Source of the DNA: Tropicibacter sp. R16_0
GTDB taxonomy: Bacteria > Pseudomonadota > Alphaproteobacteria > Rhodobacterales > Rhodobacteraceae
NCBI RefSeq assembly: GCF_017743935.1
Contig: NZ_JAGHRE010000001.1
Coordinates: 293,683-357,682 of the forward strand
DNA: 64,000 nt
Direction of reading: 5' to 3'
Under the pieces are notes generated by a model. That model worked only from the letters and a program-made list of their open reading frames with translations, was not told where the DNA came from and searched no databases. Below, piece after piece: positions 1 through 9,564 of the stretch. How positions within the stretch are numbered: position 1 is the first letter of the stretch; the number at the start of each line of letters is the position of its first letter. The position numbers and the translations under genes are program-made.

Positions 1-213
1 GATGTCGAGGCTCTCATCCAGGCTCAGATCACCCGCTTGCAGATTGGGCACCGTGGCCGAGGGGGAGGCGGCAAGAAACGCCTGGGGTTTTTCTTTCAAT
101 TTGATCTCGCGGAGTTCTAGTTCCAATCCCGCGCTCAACACGGCCATACGCGCCCGCATCGCATAGGGGCAGCGTCGAAAGGACCACAGGATCGGTCGGG
201 GCTTTTTCAACAT
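1..213 (-). CDS. Glutathione S-transferase family protein, N-terminal part (runs off the window)
   Basis: Only the first 71 codons are in the window; the gene continues beyond position 1. The translation reads a short basic leader, then ILWSFRRCPYAMRAR, a beta strand ending in a CPYA motif at the start of helix 1. This is the thioredoxin-like N-terminal domain of a GST or glutaredoxin-like family. A later SPSATVPNLQ segment fits the conserved cis-proline (TVP) that binds glutathione, and DESLDI fits the ES motif of GST domain 1. Known for the family: glutathione-dependent conjugation or reduction in the cytoplasm. The substrate cannot be told. The start is uncertain: an in-frame ATG at 223-225 would add four residues, and neither start has a clear Shine-Dalgarno sequence. 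Confidence 0.8.
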   Translation of the reverse strand, partial: MLKKPRPILWSFRRCPYAMRARMAVLSAGLELELREIKLKEKPQAFLAASPSATVPNLQAGDLSLDESLDI

Positions 214-225
214 GTCTCGGGTCAT

Positions 226-729
226 TGGGCCGTTGTACGATCAAAAATGTCTGCAAGCAAAAACGAAGCATTCGGGTGAGCTTCAAAACGGTAGGGAAAA
301 TCAACTTCACCCCGCAACGGCGCTTTCCGCCCTCCGTCAATTTTTGCAATTGAAGCGAGTGACAGCTCTTGCGAACCGCACCTCAGCGCTCGACGAACGT
401 GCCCGAAGTCGGCAAAAGGTCGAAAGTGACACACTGCCAAATCAGCGTGTCGCATTCGCGCGGGCATCTCCTTAACCGAACCACCCGGCCGCACTCTTCG
501 GATTTTCTGTATGCTCGACGTGCAACCAAGCAGATCCACCTCCGACACCACACTCTGCGCGGGAAGGTTTACGAATAGTCAGCTCTAAACCTTTAGGGGG
601 CAAAGTTGCGCGGTGGATGGCGAAGCGGACCAAGGCTCGCATATAGTTGCAGTTTTGACCATGAATAGGATTGAATGTGTGCAGTCCGGAAATGCCTACA
701 AAGGTGCCTCACTCAAGGCCAGAGCGTCC
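226..729. other. Intergenic stretch with no supported gene
   Basis: About 500 bases between the GST-like start and the 3' end of the RTX gene. Short open frames exist on both strands, but none has a ribosome-binding site or a recognisable product. The segment probably holds the promoter of the leftward GST-like gene and the 3' untranslated region of the RTX gene. I see no tRNA and no convincing terminator. Confidence 0.5.
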
Positions 730-3700
730 TCAAAGCGACCAAATGTTCAGATCTCCATCATCAAAGCGGAAGTATTCCACGTTTATCAACTGGTCGACAC
801 CGTCAGCGCCAACAACCGACACTTGGTTTGATTGCTCCCCGGTGCCACGGGTCAAGGTGTAGTCCCCGGAGTTTCCGTTGAACAACGCAAAATCCGACCC
901 GGCGCCGCCGTCCAGTGTGTCGTTGCCCAAGCCGCCCTTGAGGTAATCGATACCGCCATATCCCAGCAGAAAATCGTCCCCGTCGCGACCGACCAGATTG
1001 TTGCGCTCGCGGTTGCCTTCCAGACGGTCATCAAAGTCCGAGCCAACCAGGTTCTCGATCTCGAAGTAAAGATCCCGAACCGCATCGCCAGCCGAGCCAA
1101 AACCCGTTTCCTGTCCCCCAAACTCACCCGCACCATTGCGCAAACTCGCCGTCACACCGGCACCTGCGTTGAAATACGTCACCGTATCGACGCCATCGCC
1201 ACCAAAATATCGCTCTCGCCCGCCGGTGGAACTCACGAACCAGTCAAAACCTCCGAGGCCGCGGAAATCATTCTGCTCCCCATCGCCAAAAAACACGTCC
1301 TGATGGGAAGAGCCTGTAACCCGCTCGACCGAAATCAGGGTCAACCCGTCAGCCAGCCCCGTGTTGTTGGAGCCGTTCGCCAAGTCCAAAAGCACCCCAC
1401 CCACGGCTGCCCCCGTTGGCGGCACCCCATCGGTGGCAAAGATGTCTTGCACCACCGGGGCGCCGGAACTTTCAGCCTCTAGAAAGGTGACCATGTCGAG
1501 CCCGTTGCCGCCGTTGAGCGTATCGTTGCCCTCGGTCGCGATGAACCAGTCATAATCTCCGATCCCGCGGAGCTCATCATTACCGTCCGTGCCGCGCATG
1601 ACGTCGGCAAAGATCGAGCCCGTGGCGCGTTCGATGCTGATCAGCTGATCAACTTCGCCGCCAAAGAGCTTTGCGATGCCAGCGCCCAGATCAAGATCAA
1701 CCATAAAGTTTGTCCCGCGACCCGGTACCTCGATCACGTCGGTATAAGACACCATATCCCGATCTGGACCGCCATCGACGGTGTCATTGCCGCGACCAGG
1801 AATAATCCAGTCAAAACCACCCAGGCCGTTGATTTGCTCACTGTCGGGCGTACCGTTAAGTGTTTGGGACGCGTCAGTGCCGTTGATGGGGGGGCCTTGA
1901 AGAAGTGCGGCAACCTCTGAAAATGTCACGGTCTGGTCCAGAAATTGCAGGACTTCCACATCTGGGCTGATCCTGTCGACGCCGACAAGCGATGTGATCT
2001 GCAAGTCCAGCCCAACGAACTGGACATCAACGTTAAGGGCACCACCAACTTCAAAGTTATCCTGAATTACCGCTGTATCGTTGCCGTCCCCACCTTGAAC
2101 AACATCGTTCCCAGGGCCGCCATCCAGCGTGTCATTGCCAGCCTGCCCAAGTAGGGTATCGTTACCCGTATCCCCCCATAGGATTTCGTTGCCCGAGCCC
2201 CCTGTGACAGAGTCGTTGCCGCCGCTTCCATCAAGCTGCTCTCCATCGTTTTCGGCCGCGATGATCGTGTCATCGCCGGGCCCGCCAAAGATGAATGTGG
2301 CGTTGCGAAGCACATCGTCGCCGCCAGCCCCGGCAAAGATGAACATCAATTCTCCGGTTTCTTCATATCCCCCGTCGATGATGTTGTTCAGGGCGTTGTC
2401 TTGAATGTCGCCGCCGAACCCGGTGCGCAGGAACAGGTTTTCGACATTTGCCTCAAGTGGGCCCCGGTTGGTTCCGCGCCACGACGCGGTGCTGCCGGTA
2501 ACGATAATCGTATCCGTGCCACTATCGGCCGCTTCAACAACGGTATCGTCCCCTTCGACCCGATACGTGTCGTCGCCCGGGCCACCTCTCAGGGTATCCG
2601 CAGACGGTCCGCCCGTCAGGTCATCATTGCCGCCATAGCCTTCCAGTGTGTCCTCGCCATCGCCGCCCAAAAGCGTGTCCGGGCCCGAGGTGCCTTCCAC
2701 GAAGACATCCGTACCGTTTCCACCTGGCAGTGTGTCGGCGATATCTCTGACCTGGATCGTGAACGTTTCCTGACGCGGGCTTGCATCGGTGGCGTTGGCT
2801 TCTACGACGATGGTTTGGGTTCCACCGTTCGTTTCAAAGTCTGCTGGTGTATCGACCGTGACCACGCCCGTAACAGGGTCGATGTCAAAAAGACCGCCCG
2901 GGTTTGTGGCCAGACGATAGCTTTCCGCATTTTCGGCCTGCACCGTCAGACCGACGAGCGTGCCATCGGGGCTGTTTTCATCGATCACGTTTAAGGTGGT
3001 ATTGACGTCCCGAATGGGGCCGATGTTCACCCTGCCGATGTCTGGCCGATCAAGCGTGTCTACGTCGGTTGAGGTTCCTCTGCTGTAGTCATAACCGAAG
3101 GATCGCTGGCCTGCCTCCTCGCCTGCCTGATTGTACAAATGTCGGATCTCGCCGTATTTTCCAAACGCAAGCTCCAGAGAGACACTGGCGGGAGACGACT
3201 CCGACCGGCTTTCCGACAGGTTGGTCAGAACCGCATTGTTCAACAGGATCTCTGTCCGCACCTGCTGTCCGCCCGGCCTTCCCGGGTCTGGCGTGGTCCC
3301 GACAAGGTGCACGGCCCCGATCGCCTGGCTCGCGACCAGCAGGGCGTTCAGCTCGGCATCCGCACCGGACATGGCGATGGACAGGTTGGCGGGTTCGAAG
3401 CGGCCATTCTGCTCGGTCCAGCTGGTTGAAACGGCCTCAACGTCAAACCATCCCTCGCGCCCGTTTGCGGTCGAGTTTCCGGTCGCGCCTTCGATGGACA
3501 GGAACCATTTCGTGGGGGCGACCCACGTCCCGTTCGGTGCTTCGGTGTCCGGGGTTATCGCCGAGACCGCCGTGGCACGCCCCTCAAAGGCATTCCAACC
3601 AAAGCTGGCGGGCGTGCCGTTTTCGGCTGCAGTCTTCGTCGTGATCCCGATCTCACGGTAGTCTATACTGACGCTCGTGCTGGAGGTGCCCCCACTTGAA

Positions 3701-6048
3701 CTCATTGACGCGGCTTTGAACATGGCCGCCTTGAGGTCCAGGCTGATGGCTTCAAACACATTGCCATTCCCATCATGGGCAAGCCCGACGATCCGGACGC
3801 CAGGGACCGGCGTGCCCTGCGCCATGCTGTTGAGGGCGTCGCTCAGGGCAAGAGGGTCCTCCAACACCAGGTCAACCGGCGAAAAGATCGGCCTGCCACC
3901 GTCCTGCGAGACCCCGCCGGAAAAATCCAAGAGCTTGTGCCATCCCTCGTACCCGTCCCGGGTGACCTGGCCGGGCACACCCTCGATGTAGACGTAAAGC
4001 TCCTCTGGCAGCGGCAATGGAGCGGGCGCTTGAGTGGGTGTCCGAGTCACCGGGTTCAGCGTGTCGAAATCCACCGGCACATTTGTGTCCACGTCAAATG
4101 CATAGTCCTGCACGACGCGGGGGGCGTCGCCCGGAACGCTTTCGAACTGGCGCATGCCCACCTTGCCAAAGCTGAGGTCGAAACTTAGCTGTTGCGCGCC
4201 GAAGTTGGTCGAATCCACCAGCACATTGTTGAGCCGCAGGTCCAGAACCTTGTCGCCAGTGCTGCTGAGGCCCGCGATCTCGACGGCGGGGATGCGTTGG
4301 TTCCTGGCGGCCTGATCCAGCAGAAACGCCAGGGCCGTGTTGTCTTGGGCGAGCACGGACAGGTCATTGAACTCGAGCCGACCCAGAGCCAAGCCGCCGC
4401 CCGACAATTGCGCAGTCAGCGACGTCCCGAAACTGCTGCTCGGGATCTCGATCCAATCTTCATACCCCGACCGCTGAGACGACCCACCAAGCCCGTCAAT
4501 CCGGATAAAATAACTCTCGGGAAACGTGATTTCTTGAACCCTGTCGGGTTCTGGAGGTCGATCAAGCGTGTCTACGTCGGTTGAGGTTCCTCTGCTGTAG
4601 TCATAACCGAAGGATCGCTGGCCTGCCTCCTCGCCTGCCTGATTGTACAAATGTCGGATCTCGCCGTATTTTCCAAACGCAAGCTCCAGAGAGACACTGG
4701 CGGGAGACGACTCCGACCGGCTTTCCGACAGGTTGGTCAGAACCGCATTGTTCAACAGGATCTCTGTCCGCACCTGCTGTCCGCCCGGCCTTCCCGGGTC
4801 TGGCGTGGTCCCGACAAGGTGCACGGCCCCGATCGCCTGGCTCGCGACCAGCAGGGCGTTCAGCTCGGCATCCGCACCGGACATGGCGATGGACAGGTTG
4901 GCGGGTTCGAAGCGGCCATTCTGCTCGGTCCAGCTGGTTGAAACGGCCTCAACGTCAAACCATCCCTCGCGCCCGTTTGCGGTCGAGTTTCCGGTCGCGC
5001 CTTCGATGGACAGGAACCATTTCGTGGGGGCGACCCACGTCCCGTTCGGTGCTTCGGTGTCCGGGGTTATCGCCGAGACCGCCGTGGCACGCCCCTCAAA
5101 GGCATTCCAACCAAAGCTGGCGGGCGTGCCGTTTTCGGCTGCAGTCTTCGTCGTGATCCCGATCTCACGGTAGTCTATACTGACGCTCGTGCTGGAGGTG
5201 CCCCCACTTGAACTCATTGACGCGGCTTTGAACATGGCCGCCTTGAGGTCCAGGCTGATGGCTTCAAACACATTGCCATTCCCATCATGGGCAAGCCCGA
5301 CGATCCGGACGCCAGGGACCGGCGTGCCCTGCGCCATGCTGTTGAGGGCGTCGCTCAGGGCAAGAGGGTCCTCCAACACCAGGTCAACCGGCGAAAAGAT
5401 CGGCCTGCCACCGTCCTGCGAGACCCCGCCGGAAAAATCCAAGAGCTTGTGCCATCCCTCGTACCCGTCCCGGGTGACCTGGCCGGGCACACCCTCGATG
5501 TAGACGTAAAGCTCCTCTGGCAGCGGCAATGGAGCGGGCGCTTGAGTGGGTGTCCGAGTCACCGGGTTCAGCGTGTCGAAATCCACCGGCACATTTGTGT
5601 CCACGTCAAATGCATAGTCCTGCACGACGCGGGGGGCGTCGCCCGGAACGCTTTCGAACTGGCGCATGCCCACCTTGCCAAAGCTGAGGTCGAAACTTAG
5701 CTGTTGCGCGCCGAAGTTGGTCGAATCCACCAGCACATTGTTGAGCCGCAGGTCCAGAACCTTGTCGCCAGTGCTGCTGAGGCCCGCGATCTCGACGGCG
5801 GGGATGCGTTGGTTCCTGGCGGCCTGATCCAGCAGAAACGCCAGGGCCGTGTTGTCTTGGGCGAGCACGGACAGGTCATTGAACTCGAGCCGACCCAGAG
5901 CCAAGCCGCCGCCCGACAATTGCGCAGTCAGCGACGTCCCGAAACTGCTGCTCGGGATCTCGATCCAATCTTCATACCCCGACCGCTGAGACGACCCACC
6001 AAGCCCGTCAATCCGGATAAAATAACTCTCGGGAAATGAAATTGGCAT
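730..6048 (-). CDS. Large RTX protein with six Hcp-like domains and a cadherin-like domain
   Basis: 1,772 residues, no signal peptide. Residues about 1-503 and 505-1007 are two near-identical 504-residue units. Each has three related domains that begin with aromatic/hydrophobic-I-(D/E)-G-hydrophobic motifs such as YFIRIDGLGG, YVYIEGVPG and WFLSIEGATG, and end in LSFGK-like strands; this resembles the Hcp tube-protein fold. Residues about 1010-1110 look like a cadherin domain (DENSPDGT, FDIDPVTGVV). The rest carries many GGxGxDxLxGG calcium-binding nonapeptides and the short C-terminal region usual for type I secretion. Inference: a calcium-folded extracellular or surface protein exported by an ABC-type system encoded elsewhere. 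The ATG at 6048 is preferred because GGAGGGG lies just upstream; a GTG at 6063 would add five residues. The Hcp assignment is by eye; other beta-sandwich folds are possible. Confidence 0.85.
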   Translation of the reverse strand: MPISFPESYFIRIDGLGGSSQRSGYEDWIEIPSSSFGTSLTAQLSGGGLALGRLEFNDLSVLAQDNTALAFLLDQAARNQRIPAVEIAGLSSTGDKVLDLRLNNVLVDSTNFGAQQLSFDLSFGKVGMRQFESVPGDAPRVVQDYAFDVDTNVPVDFDTLNPVTRTPTQAPAPLPLPEELYVYIEGVPGQVTRDGYEGWHKLLDFSGGVSQDGGRPIFSPVDLVLEDPLALSDALNSMAQGTPVPGVRIVGLAHDGNGNVFEAISLDLKAAMFKAASMSSSGGTSSTSVSIDYREIGITTKTAAENGTPASFGWNAFEGRATAVSAITPDTEAPNGTWVAPTKWFLSIEGATGNSTANGREGWFDVEAVSTSWTEQNGRFEPANLSIAMSGADAELNALLVASQAIGAVHLVGTTPDPGRPGGQQVRTEILLNNAVLTNLSESRSESSPASVSLELAFGKYGEIRHLYNQAGEEAGQRSFGYDYSRGTSTDVDTLDRPPEPDRVQEITFPESYFIRIDGLGGSSQRSGYEDWIEIPSSSFGTSLTAQLSGGGLALGRLEFNDLSVLAQDNTALAFLLDQAARNQRIPAVEIAGLSSTGDKVLDLRLNNVLVDSTNFGAQQLSFDLSFGKVGMRQFESVPGDAPRVVQDYAFDVDTNVPVDFDTLNPVTRTPTQAPAPLPLPEELYVYIEGVPGQVTRDGYEGWHKLLDFSGGVSQDGGRPIFSPVDLVLEDPLALSDALNSMAQGTPVPGVRIVGLAHDGNGNVFEAISLDLKAAMFKAASMSSSGGTSSTSVSIDYREIGITTKTAAENGTPASFGWNAFEGRATAVSAITPDTEAPNGTWVAPTKWFLSIEGATGNSTANGREGWFDVEAVSTSWTEQNGRFEPANLSIAMSGADAELNALLVASQAIGAVHLVGTTPDPGRPGGQQVRTEILLNNAVLTNLSESRSESSPASVSLELAFGKYGEIRHLYNQAGEEAGQRSFGYDYSRGTSTDVDTLDRPDIGRVNIGPIRDVNTTLNVIDENSPDGTLVGLTVQAENAESYRLATNPGGLFDIDPVTGVVTVDTPADFETNGGTQTIVVEANATDASPRQETFTIQVRDIADTLPGGNGTDVFVEGTSGPDTLLGGDGEDTLEGYGGNDDLTGGPSADTLRGGPGDDTYRVEGDDTVVEAADSGTDTIIVTGSTASWRGTNRGPLEANVENLFLRTGFGGDIQDNALNNIIDGGYEETGELMFIFAGAGGDDVLRNATFIFGGPGDDTIIAAENDGEQLDGSGGNDSVTGGSGNEILWGDTGNDTLLGQAGNDTLDGGPGNDVVQGGDGNDTAVIQDNFEVGGALNVDVQFVGLDLQITSLVGVDRISPDVEVLQFLDQTVTFSEVAALLQGPPINGTDASQTLNGTPDSEQINGLGGFDWIIPGRGNDTVDGGPDRDMVSYTDVIEVPGRGTNFMVDLDLGAGIAKLFGGEVDQLISIERATGSIFADVMRGTDGNDELRGIGDYDWFIATEGNDTLNGGNGLDMVTFLEAESSGAPVVQDIFATDGVPPTGAAVGGVLLDLANGSNNTGLADGLTLISVERVTGSSHQDVFFGDGEQNDFRGLGGFDWFVSSTGGRERYFGGDGVDTVTYFNAGAGVTASLRNGAGEFGGQETGFGSAGDAVRDLYFEIENLVGSDFDDRLEGNRERNNLVGRDGDDFLLGYGGIDYLKGGLGNDTLDGGAGSDFALFNGNSGDYTLTRGTGEQSNQVSVVGADGVDQLINVEYFRFDDGDLNIWSL
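3047..6036. repeat. Tandem 1.5-kb duplication inside the RTX gene
   Basis: Positions 3047-4524 recur at 4559-6036, so the period is 1,512 bp, an exact multiple of three (504 codons). Translations in several reading frames are identical between the copies, so nucleotide identity must be close to complete. The copies are separated by a 34-bp junction (4525-4558) unlike the flank of the second copy. Each copy encodes three Hcp-like domains. Identity this high across 1.48 kb means recent duplication or ongoing homogenisation. Copy number may vary between cells or be collapsed in assemblies. Confidence 0.93.
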
Positions 6049-6702
6049 GCGAACCCCCTCCACGCTGAAATTTCAATCGTAGTAAAATAACCGCAAAGGA
6101 GCGGGCCTCTCGACGGACCAAGCCGTTTGTGTCGAAAGCAAACCTCGATGCGTAAAGCCGCACCATAACAGGAGAAACGCTCAAACTCCAAATCGTTCGG
6201 CGCCTTGTGCTGTGATCCGATCCGGGCCTTATGGAACGAGAGGGGGCTTTACTTCGATCAGACCAACCAGAGCGATCCGATTTGGTGGTTGATGCGGACT
6301 GCCCTCCGGGAAACAGGCGCGACTGTTTCTGGGATCGGCGAGCATCTTTCCTTGGGAACAGTTGCGATGATGAGTCTATCCGGAAAATGCGACTGATTGG
6401 GGACGGAAGACGCGGTGCCAACATTCAAGTCGTGGTACTGATTTGACGAAACGGCGCGAAGTTCGGCAAATCCAAAACCCGCTCCTGGGCAGTGACACAA
6501 CCTGCATGTTGCCACCTTATATATTAAGGTCTGTGGGAACCCGAGGGCGACGTTACAAGACCAGCACACTCCAACGTTTCCAGAACTGCTGATTCAAGCT
6601 GGTGGCGAAAAGTGTTGGACTGGAAATGATATCCACCCTAGGAAATAGCCGTCTCAACAGCATGTTGAAACCATTGAGGTGATTACTTTTCTTCGAGAAG
6701 AA

Positions 6703-6722
6703 TGGTGCCCGGGGCGGGAATC
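6703..6722. repeat. Partial copy of the tRNA-Phe 3' end (candidate attachment site)
   Basis: tggtgcccggggcgggaatc matches the 3' end of the tRNA-Phe gene (8208-8227, same orientation) at 18 of 20 positions, including the CCA triplet and most of the acceptor arm. Such a partial tRNA end is what integration into a tRNA gene leaves at the far boundary of an element. The rest of 6064-6895 contains no supported gene: short open frames lack ribosome-binding sites and similarity. It includes the upstream region of the RTX gene. Confidence 0.55.
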
Positions 6723-6895
6723 CGTCGAAATCATACCAACCTAAAACTTAGGTTCATGATCGACACGAGCCGTCTTGATACTCCCGGAAAACGACGGCGT
6801 CGCTAAATCCTAACCGGGGCCATTCGAGGCACCGTGACACCAATAGCGCGGCTCAGCATCTCCATCATTACTGCAAGGAAGGATGCGGCAGCGGT

Positions 6896-8491
6896 ATGCG
6901 CTTAAGCCGCAACCTTGGCGACGCGGCAAAGTTTAGAGAAAAAATGGAGTTCTTGGGTGTTGTAATCTTCAGCCTTTCCAAAGGGGACTTCATCAACGAA
7001 TTTGATGTTGGCTTCAAAAGCACCATGAATTCTCAGTACCTAACGGACCTGTCTATCAAAACAAAGCGTGGCATGGCGGCAACTTTCAGAAAAGGTCATT
7101 AGGCTGGTGGGGTGCCCTATGGTTACAAGAGCACTGCGGAGCCGGGAGTAATCGCCATCGATGACAAAAAGGCTGATGTCGTTCGAAAGATTTTTCAGAT
7201 GTACGCGGACGGGTATTCCCCACGTGCCATAGCGGGTTCTTTAAACGCAGAAGGTGTCCCTAGCCCAAGGGGTGGAAAATGGAATGCTAGCACAATAAAT
7301 GGCCATCGTAGTCGTGGTGTCGGAATACTAAGAAACACTATCTACGTTGGGCAAAGAGTCTGGAGAAGAACCTGCAAAGTTCGAAATCCAGATACTGGAC
7401 AGAAGTTGATACGAGCACAGAACAAGGAAAAGCAGATATCGGTCGAGGTCCCTCATCTCCGCATTCTCAAGAAAGAACTGTGGAGCAGCGTCCAAACGCG
7501 ACTTCCAAACAGGACGAATGCGAAACCTTATCCCACAAGACGAGCATATCTTCTTTCAGGCCTGATGGAATGCGGTGAATGTGGCTCGTCATATACAGCG
7601 ATGGGAGGTGGAAAATATATCAAGTTTGGGTGCAGTGCGCGTCGAGAGAGTTCCACTTGCACCAACCGGAGGCTAATCAGTCGGTCCATCGTAGATAACT
7701 GCGTATTGGTCGCGATTGAAGAGCACCTACTCCAAGAAAACTGCATCGGGCCTGCGGTGCACACGCTCAAGCAGGAGTACAAGCGCCTTGAGGGAAAGAC
7801 CGAGAGACTGCGCCCGAAAACAGAGAAGCGCCTGTTGGATATTCAGCGTGCTAAACGTGACCTACTACTATTACTGGAAAGTGGTGTTGAGCCAGAGGCT
7901 ATCCGTGATCGACTACTCGAACTTGATCAAGAAGAGCGTTCGAAAAAGGAAATACTTGCAGAAGTGCCAAAGTTGCCCACCATCGACGTTGATCGAGCCG
8001 TTGCGGCCTATAGAGAGGTCGTTGGCGGTGTTCTCGAACAGACACTCGAAGATAACTACATGTATAAGCAGGAAATCAAGAATGCTATCAGGCGGTTAGT
8101 CGACAAAGTCGTGATATATCCACACGGGGACCCACAAGGCCGTGACCTAGAGCTCGTGGGAGATATCGAAGAACTGTGCCTTCCTACCGCTGTTGGTATG
8201 AAAGCGATGGTGCCCGGGGGCGGAATCGAACCACCGACACGAGGATTTTCAATCCACTGCTCTACCCCTGAGCTACCCGGGCATCGGAACGACGTTTGTC
8301 GTTGGGTGGAGGCCTTCTATGACGTGCTACAGGCAGTGTCCAGAGGCTTTTTCAGGTTTTTTTCAATGCGGGCGATCTGGTGCTTTTTCTTCTGTGGTAA
8401 CATCGACATCCAGATCCTCTGGATCGTTGGAAGGCAGGGCGTAAGAGCCATTCAGCCACTTGGCCAGGTCCAGATCCGCACAGCGTTTTGA
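6896..8491 (+). pseudogene. Broken serine recombinase (resolvase family) ending in tRNA-Phe
   Basis: 6896-7102 encodes the end of a resolvase catalytic domain (LSRN, then GFKSTMN, then KTKRGM), and an in-frame TAG at 7100-7102 interrupts it. After the stop the same frame continues as AGGVPYGYK, the usual junction to the recombinase domain, through PYGY, a Recombinase-domain block (about 7112-7470), a zinc ribbon (CGECG then C-x7-C) and a long coiled coil. The first ~100 residues with the catalytic serine are missing, and I found no remnant upstream. The frame runs antisense through the tRNA (…VPGGGIEPPTRGFS…) to a stop at 8491; those last residues belong to the attachment site rather than to a functional domain. 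Known for the family: site-specific phage or ICE integrase. Inference: a decayed integrase at its own attachment site. Confidence 0.85.
8208..8282 (-). tRNA. tRNA-Phe (GAA)
   Basis: Read on the minus strand the gene begins GCCCGGG-TA-GCTC, has a D-loop AGGGGTA, an anticodon loop TTGAAAA (anticodon GAA), a T-arm GGTTCGATTCC and ends CCCGGGC-A-CCA. The 7-bp acceptor stem is perfect and CCA is encoded. The anticodon stem has one T-T mismatch. The neighbouring recombinase remnant and the partial copy at 6703 indicate it served as an integration site. Confidence 0.95.
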
Positions 8492-8545
8492 GCAGAAGGG
8501 GCGGTACTTTGGAACCGTGTCGGCTTCACAGATCGGACAACTCAT
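8363..8545 (-). CDS. yacG: DNA gyrase inhibitor YacG family zinc protein
   Basis: 60 residues. Contains CPIC near the N-terminus and a second pair in FCSKRC about 15 residues later, the four-cysteine zinc knuckle of YacG, followed by the DLAKWLNGSY segment typical of the family. Characterised homologues bind GyrB and inhibit gyrase; many genomes only annotate it as a zinc-binding protein. The start codon overlaps the stop of the RNase E/G gene by 4 bp (ATGA), so it is the last gene of the infA-maf-RNase block. Confidence 0.9.
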   Translation of the reverse strand: MSCPICEADTVPKYRPFCSKRCADLDLAKWLNGSYALPSNDPEDLDVDVTTEEKAPDRPH

Positions 8546-9564
8546 TTCAGAGCCTCGGACAAGGTGACGCGGCCGCGTTTGCGTTGCATTTCATAGTGGC
8601 CCAGAGGGGTCCAGCCGACCAGTGTTGTCTCTTCGGGGTCGGCGCGAAAGGCCGCGCGTAGCGAAGTCTCAAACCCGCGTCGGTCCTTCTTGGGCATCGG
8701 GGCCAGATCCAACGTGATCTGTCCCCCAAGGCCACGCACGCGCAGGGCGCGGGGCAGGGCCTTGGCGCAGGCAAAATTGGCTTTTTGCCCTGCCGCCATC
8801 GAGGTATCGCTGCCGGTATTCACGTCCACTGCAATGAGTGCACGGGTGGGTTCGATATAGAGGTAGCCGCCGCCGGGCAGGGGTTCGACGATGCCTTGTG
8901 CCTCGTCCAGCGCGTCCAGCACTCCGTGGTCTTCGAAGCCGCCAGGGTCGGTGACCACTTCGGCTGGATCGGTCCAATCTCGCCAAGCTAGCGTGTGGGG
9001 GGTGTCGCCTTCGGCCAGGCAGGCGATGTCGGGGCCATCGTCGCCCATAACGCGGGCGGCCAGCTCGGCCATTTCGGCAATGTCCTCGGCGATGTCGCCC
9101 TCATCCGCGCTGGCGCAGGACGAGCGGACGATCAGGCCGTAGCCCGACGAACCCATCTCGCCATGGGCGATTTCCAACAGGCGGTCGCGTTCATCTTCAT
9201 CCCTGATGCTGCGCGAGATGTTCAGGCCGGGCGCATCGGGCGTGACAATGGCATAGCGGCTTTTGAACAGAACCTTGGTGGTGACGGGGATTGCCTTGCC
9301 GGGTTCGGCGTAGCCTGTGACCTGCACCAACGGCATGGCACCGGGGGCCAAGCCCTTGACCTGGCGCAGGAATGCGGGGCCGTCGGGAGTGGTTAGGAAC
9401 ATGCCACCCTGTCCCTTGACCGGGCGGTCGGCGCGGGCGCGGTAGATCGTGCCGGGGGCGGGCGCGTCGCCTGCGATCAGGAAATCTTCGAGCTTGCCGT
9501 CCACCATCAACGCCGCCGCCTGACGGTCATTGATGTGGTCGAGAACGATGGTGCGGCCCTTCAT
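8542..9564 (-). CDS. Short ribonuclease E/G family protein
   Basis: 340 residues, much shorter than RNase E and somewhat shorter than RNase G. The N-terminal ~110 residues hold an S1-like RNA-binding segment ([11 protein letters not shown]). The catalytic region has the two aspartates of the family in AVDVNTGS and ITLDLAPM, where Mg2+ is bound. The Zn-link CPxCxG motif and the C-terminal scaffold of RNase E are absent. Inference: a cytoplasmic endoribonuclease acting in rRNA or mRNA processing. The ATG at 9564 is preferred over longer frames because GGAG lies just upstream and it overlaps the maf stop by 4 bp. Confidence 0.88.
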   Translation of the reverse strand: MKGRTIVLDHINDRQAAALMVDGKLEDFLIAGDAPAPGTIYRARADRPVKGQGGMFLTTPDGPAFLRQVKGLAPGAMPLVQVTGYAEPGKAIPVTTKVLFKSRYAIVTPDAPGLNISRSIRDEDERDRLLEIAHGEMGSSGYGLIVRSSCASADEGDIAEDIAEMAELAARVMGDDGPDIACLAEGDTPHTLAWRDWTDPAEVVTDPGGFEDHGVLDALDEAQGIVEPLPGGGYLYIEPTRALIAVDVNTGSDTSMAAGQKANFACAKALPRALRVRGLGGQITLDLAPMPKKDRRGFETSLRAAFRADPEETTLVGWTPLGHYEMQRKRGRVTLSEALK

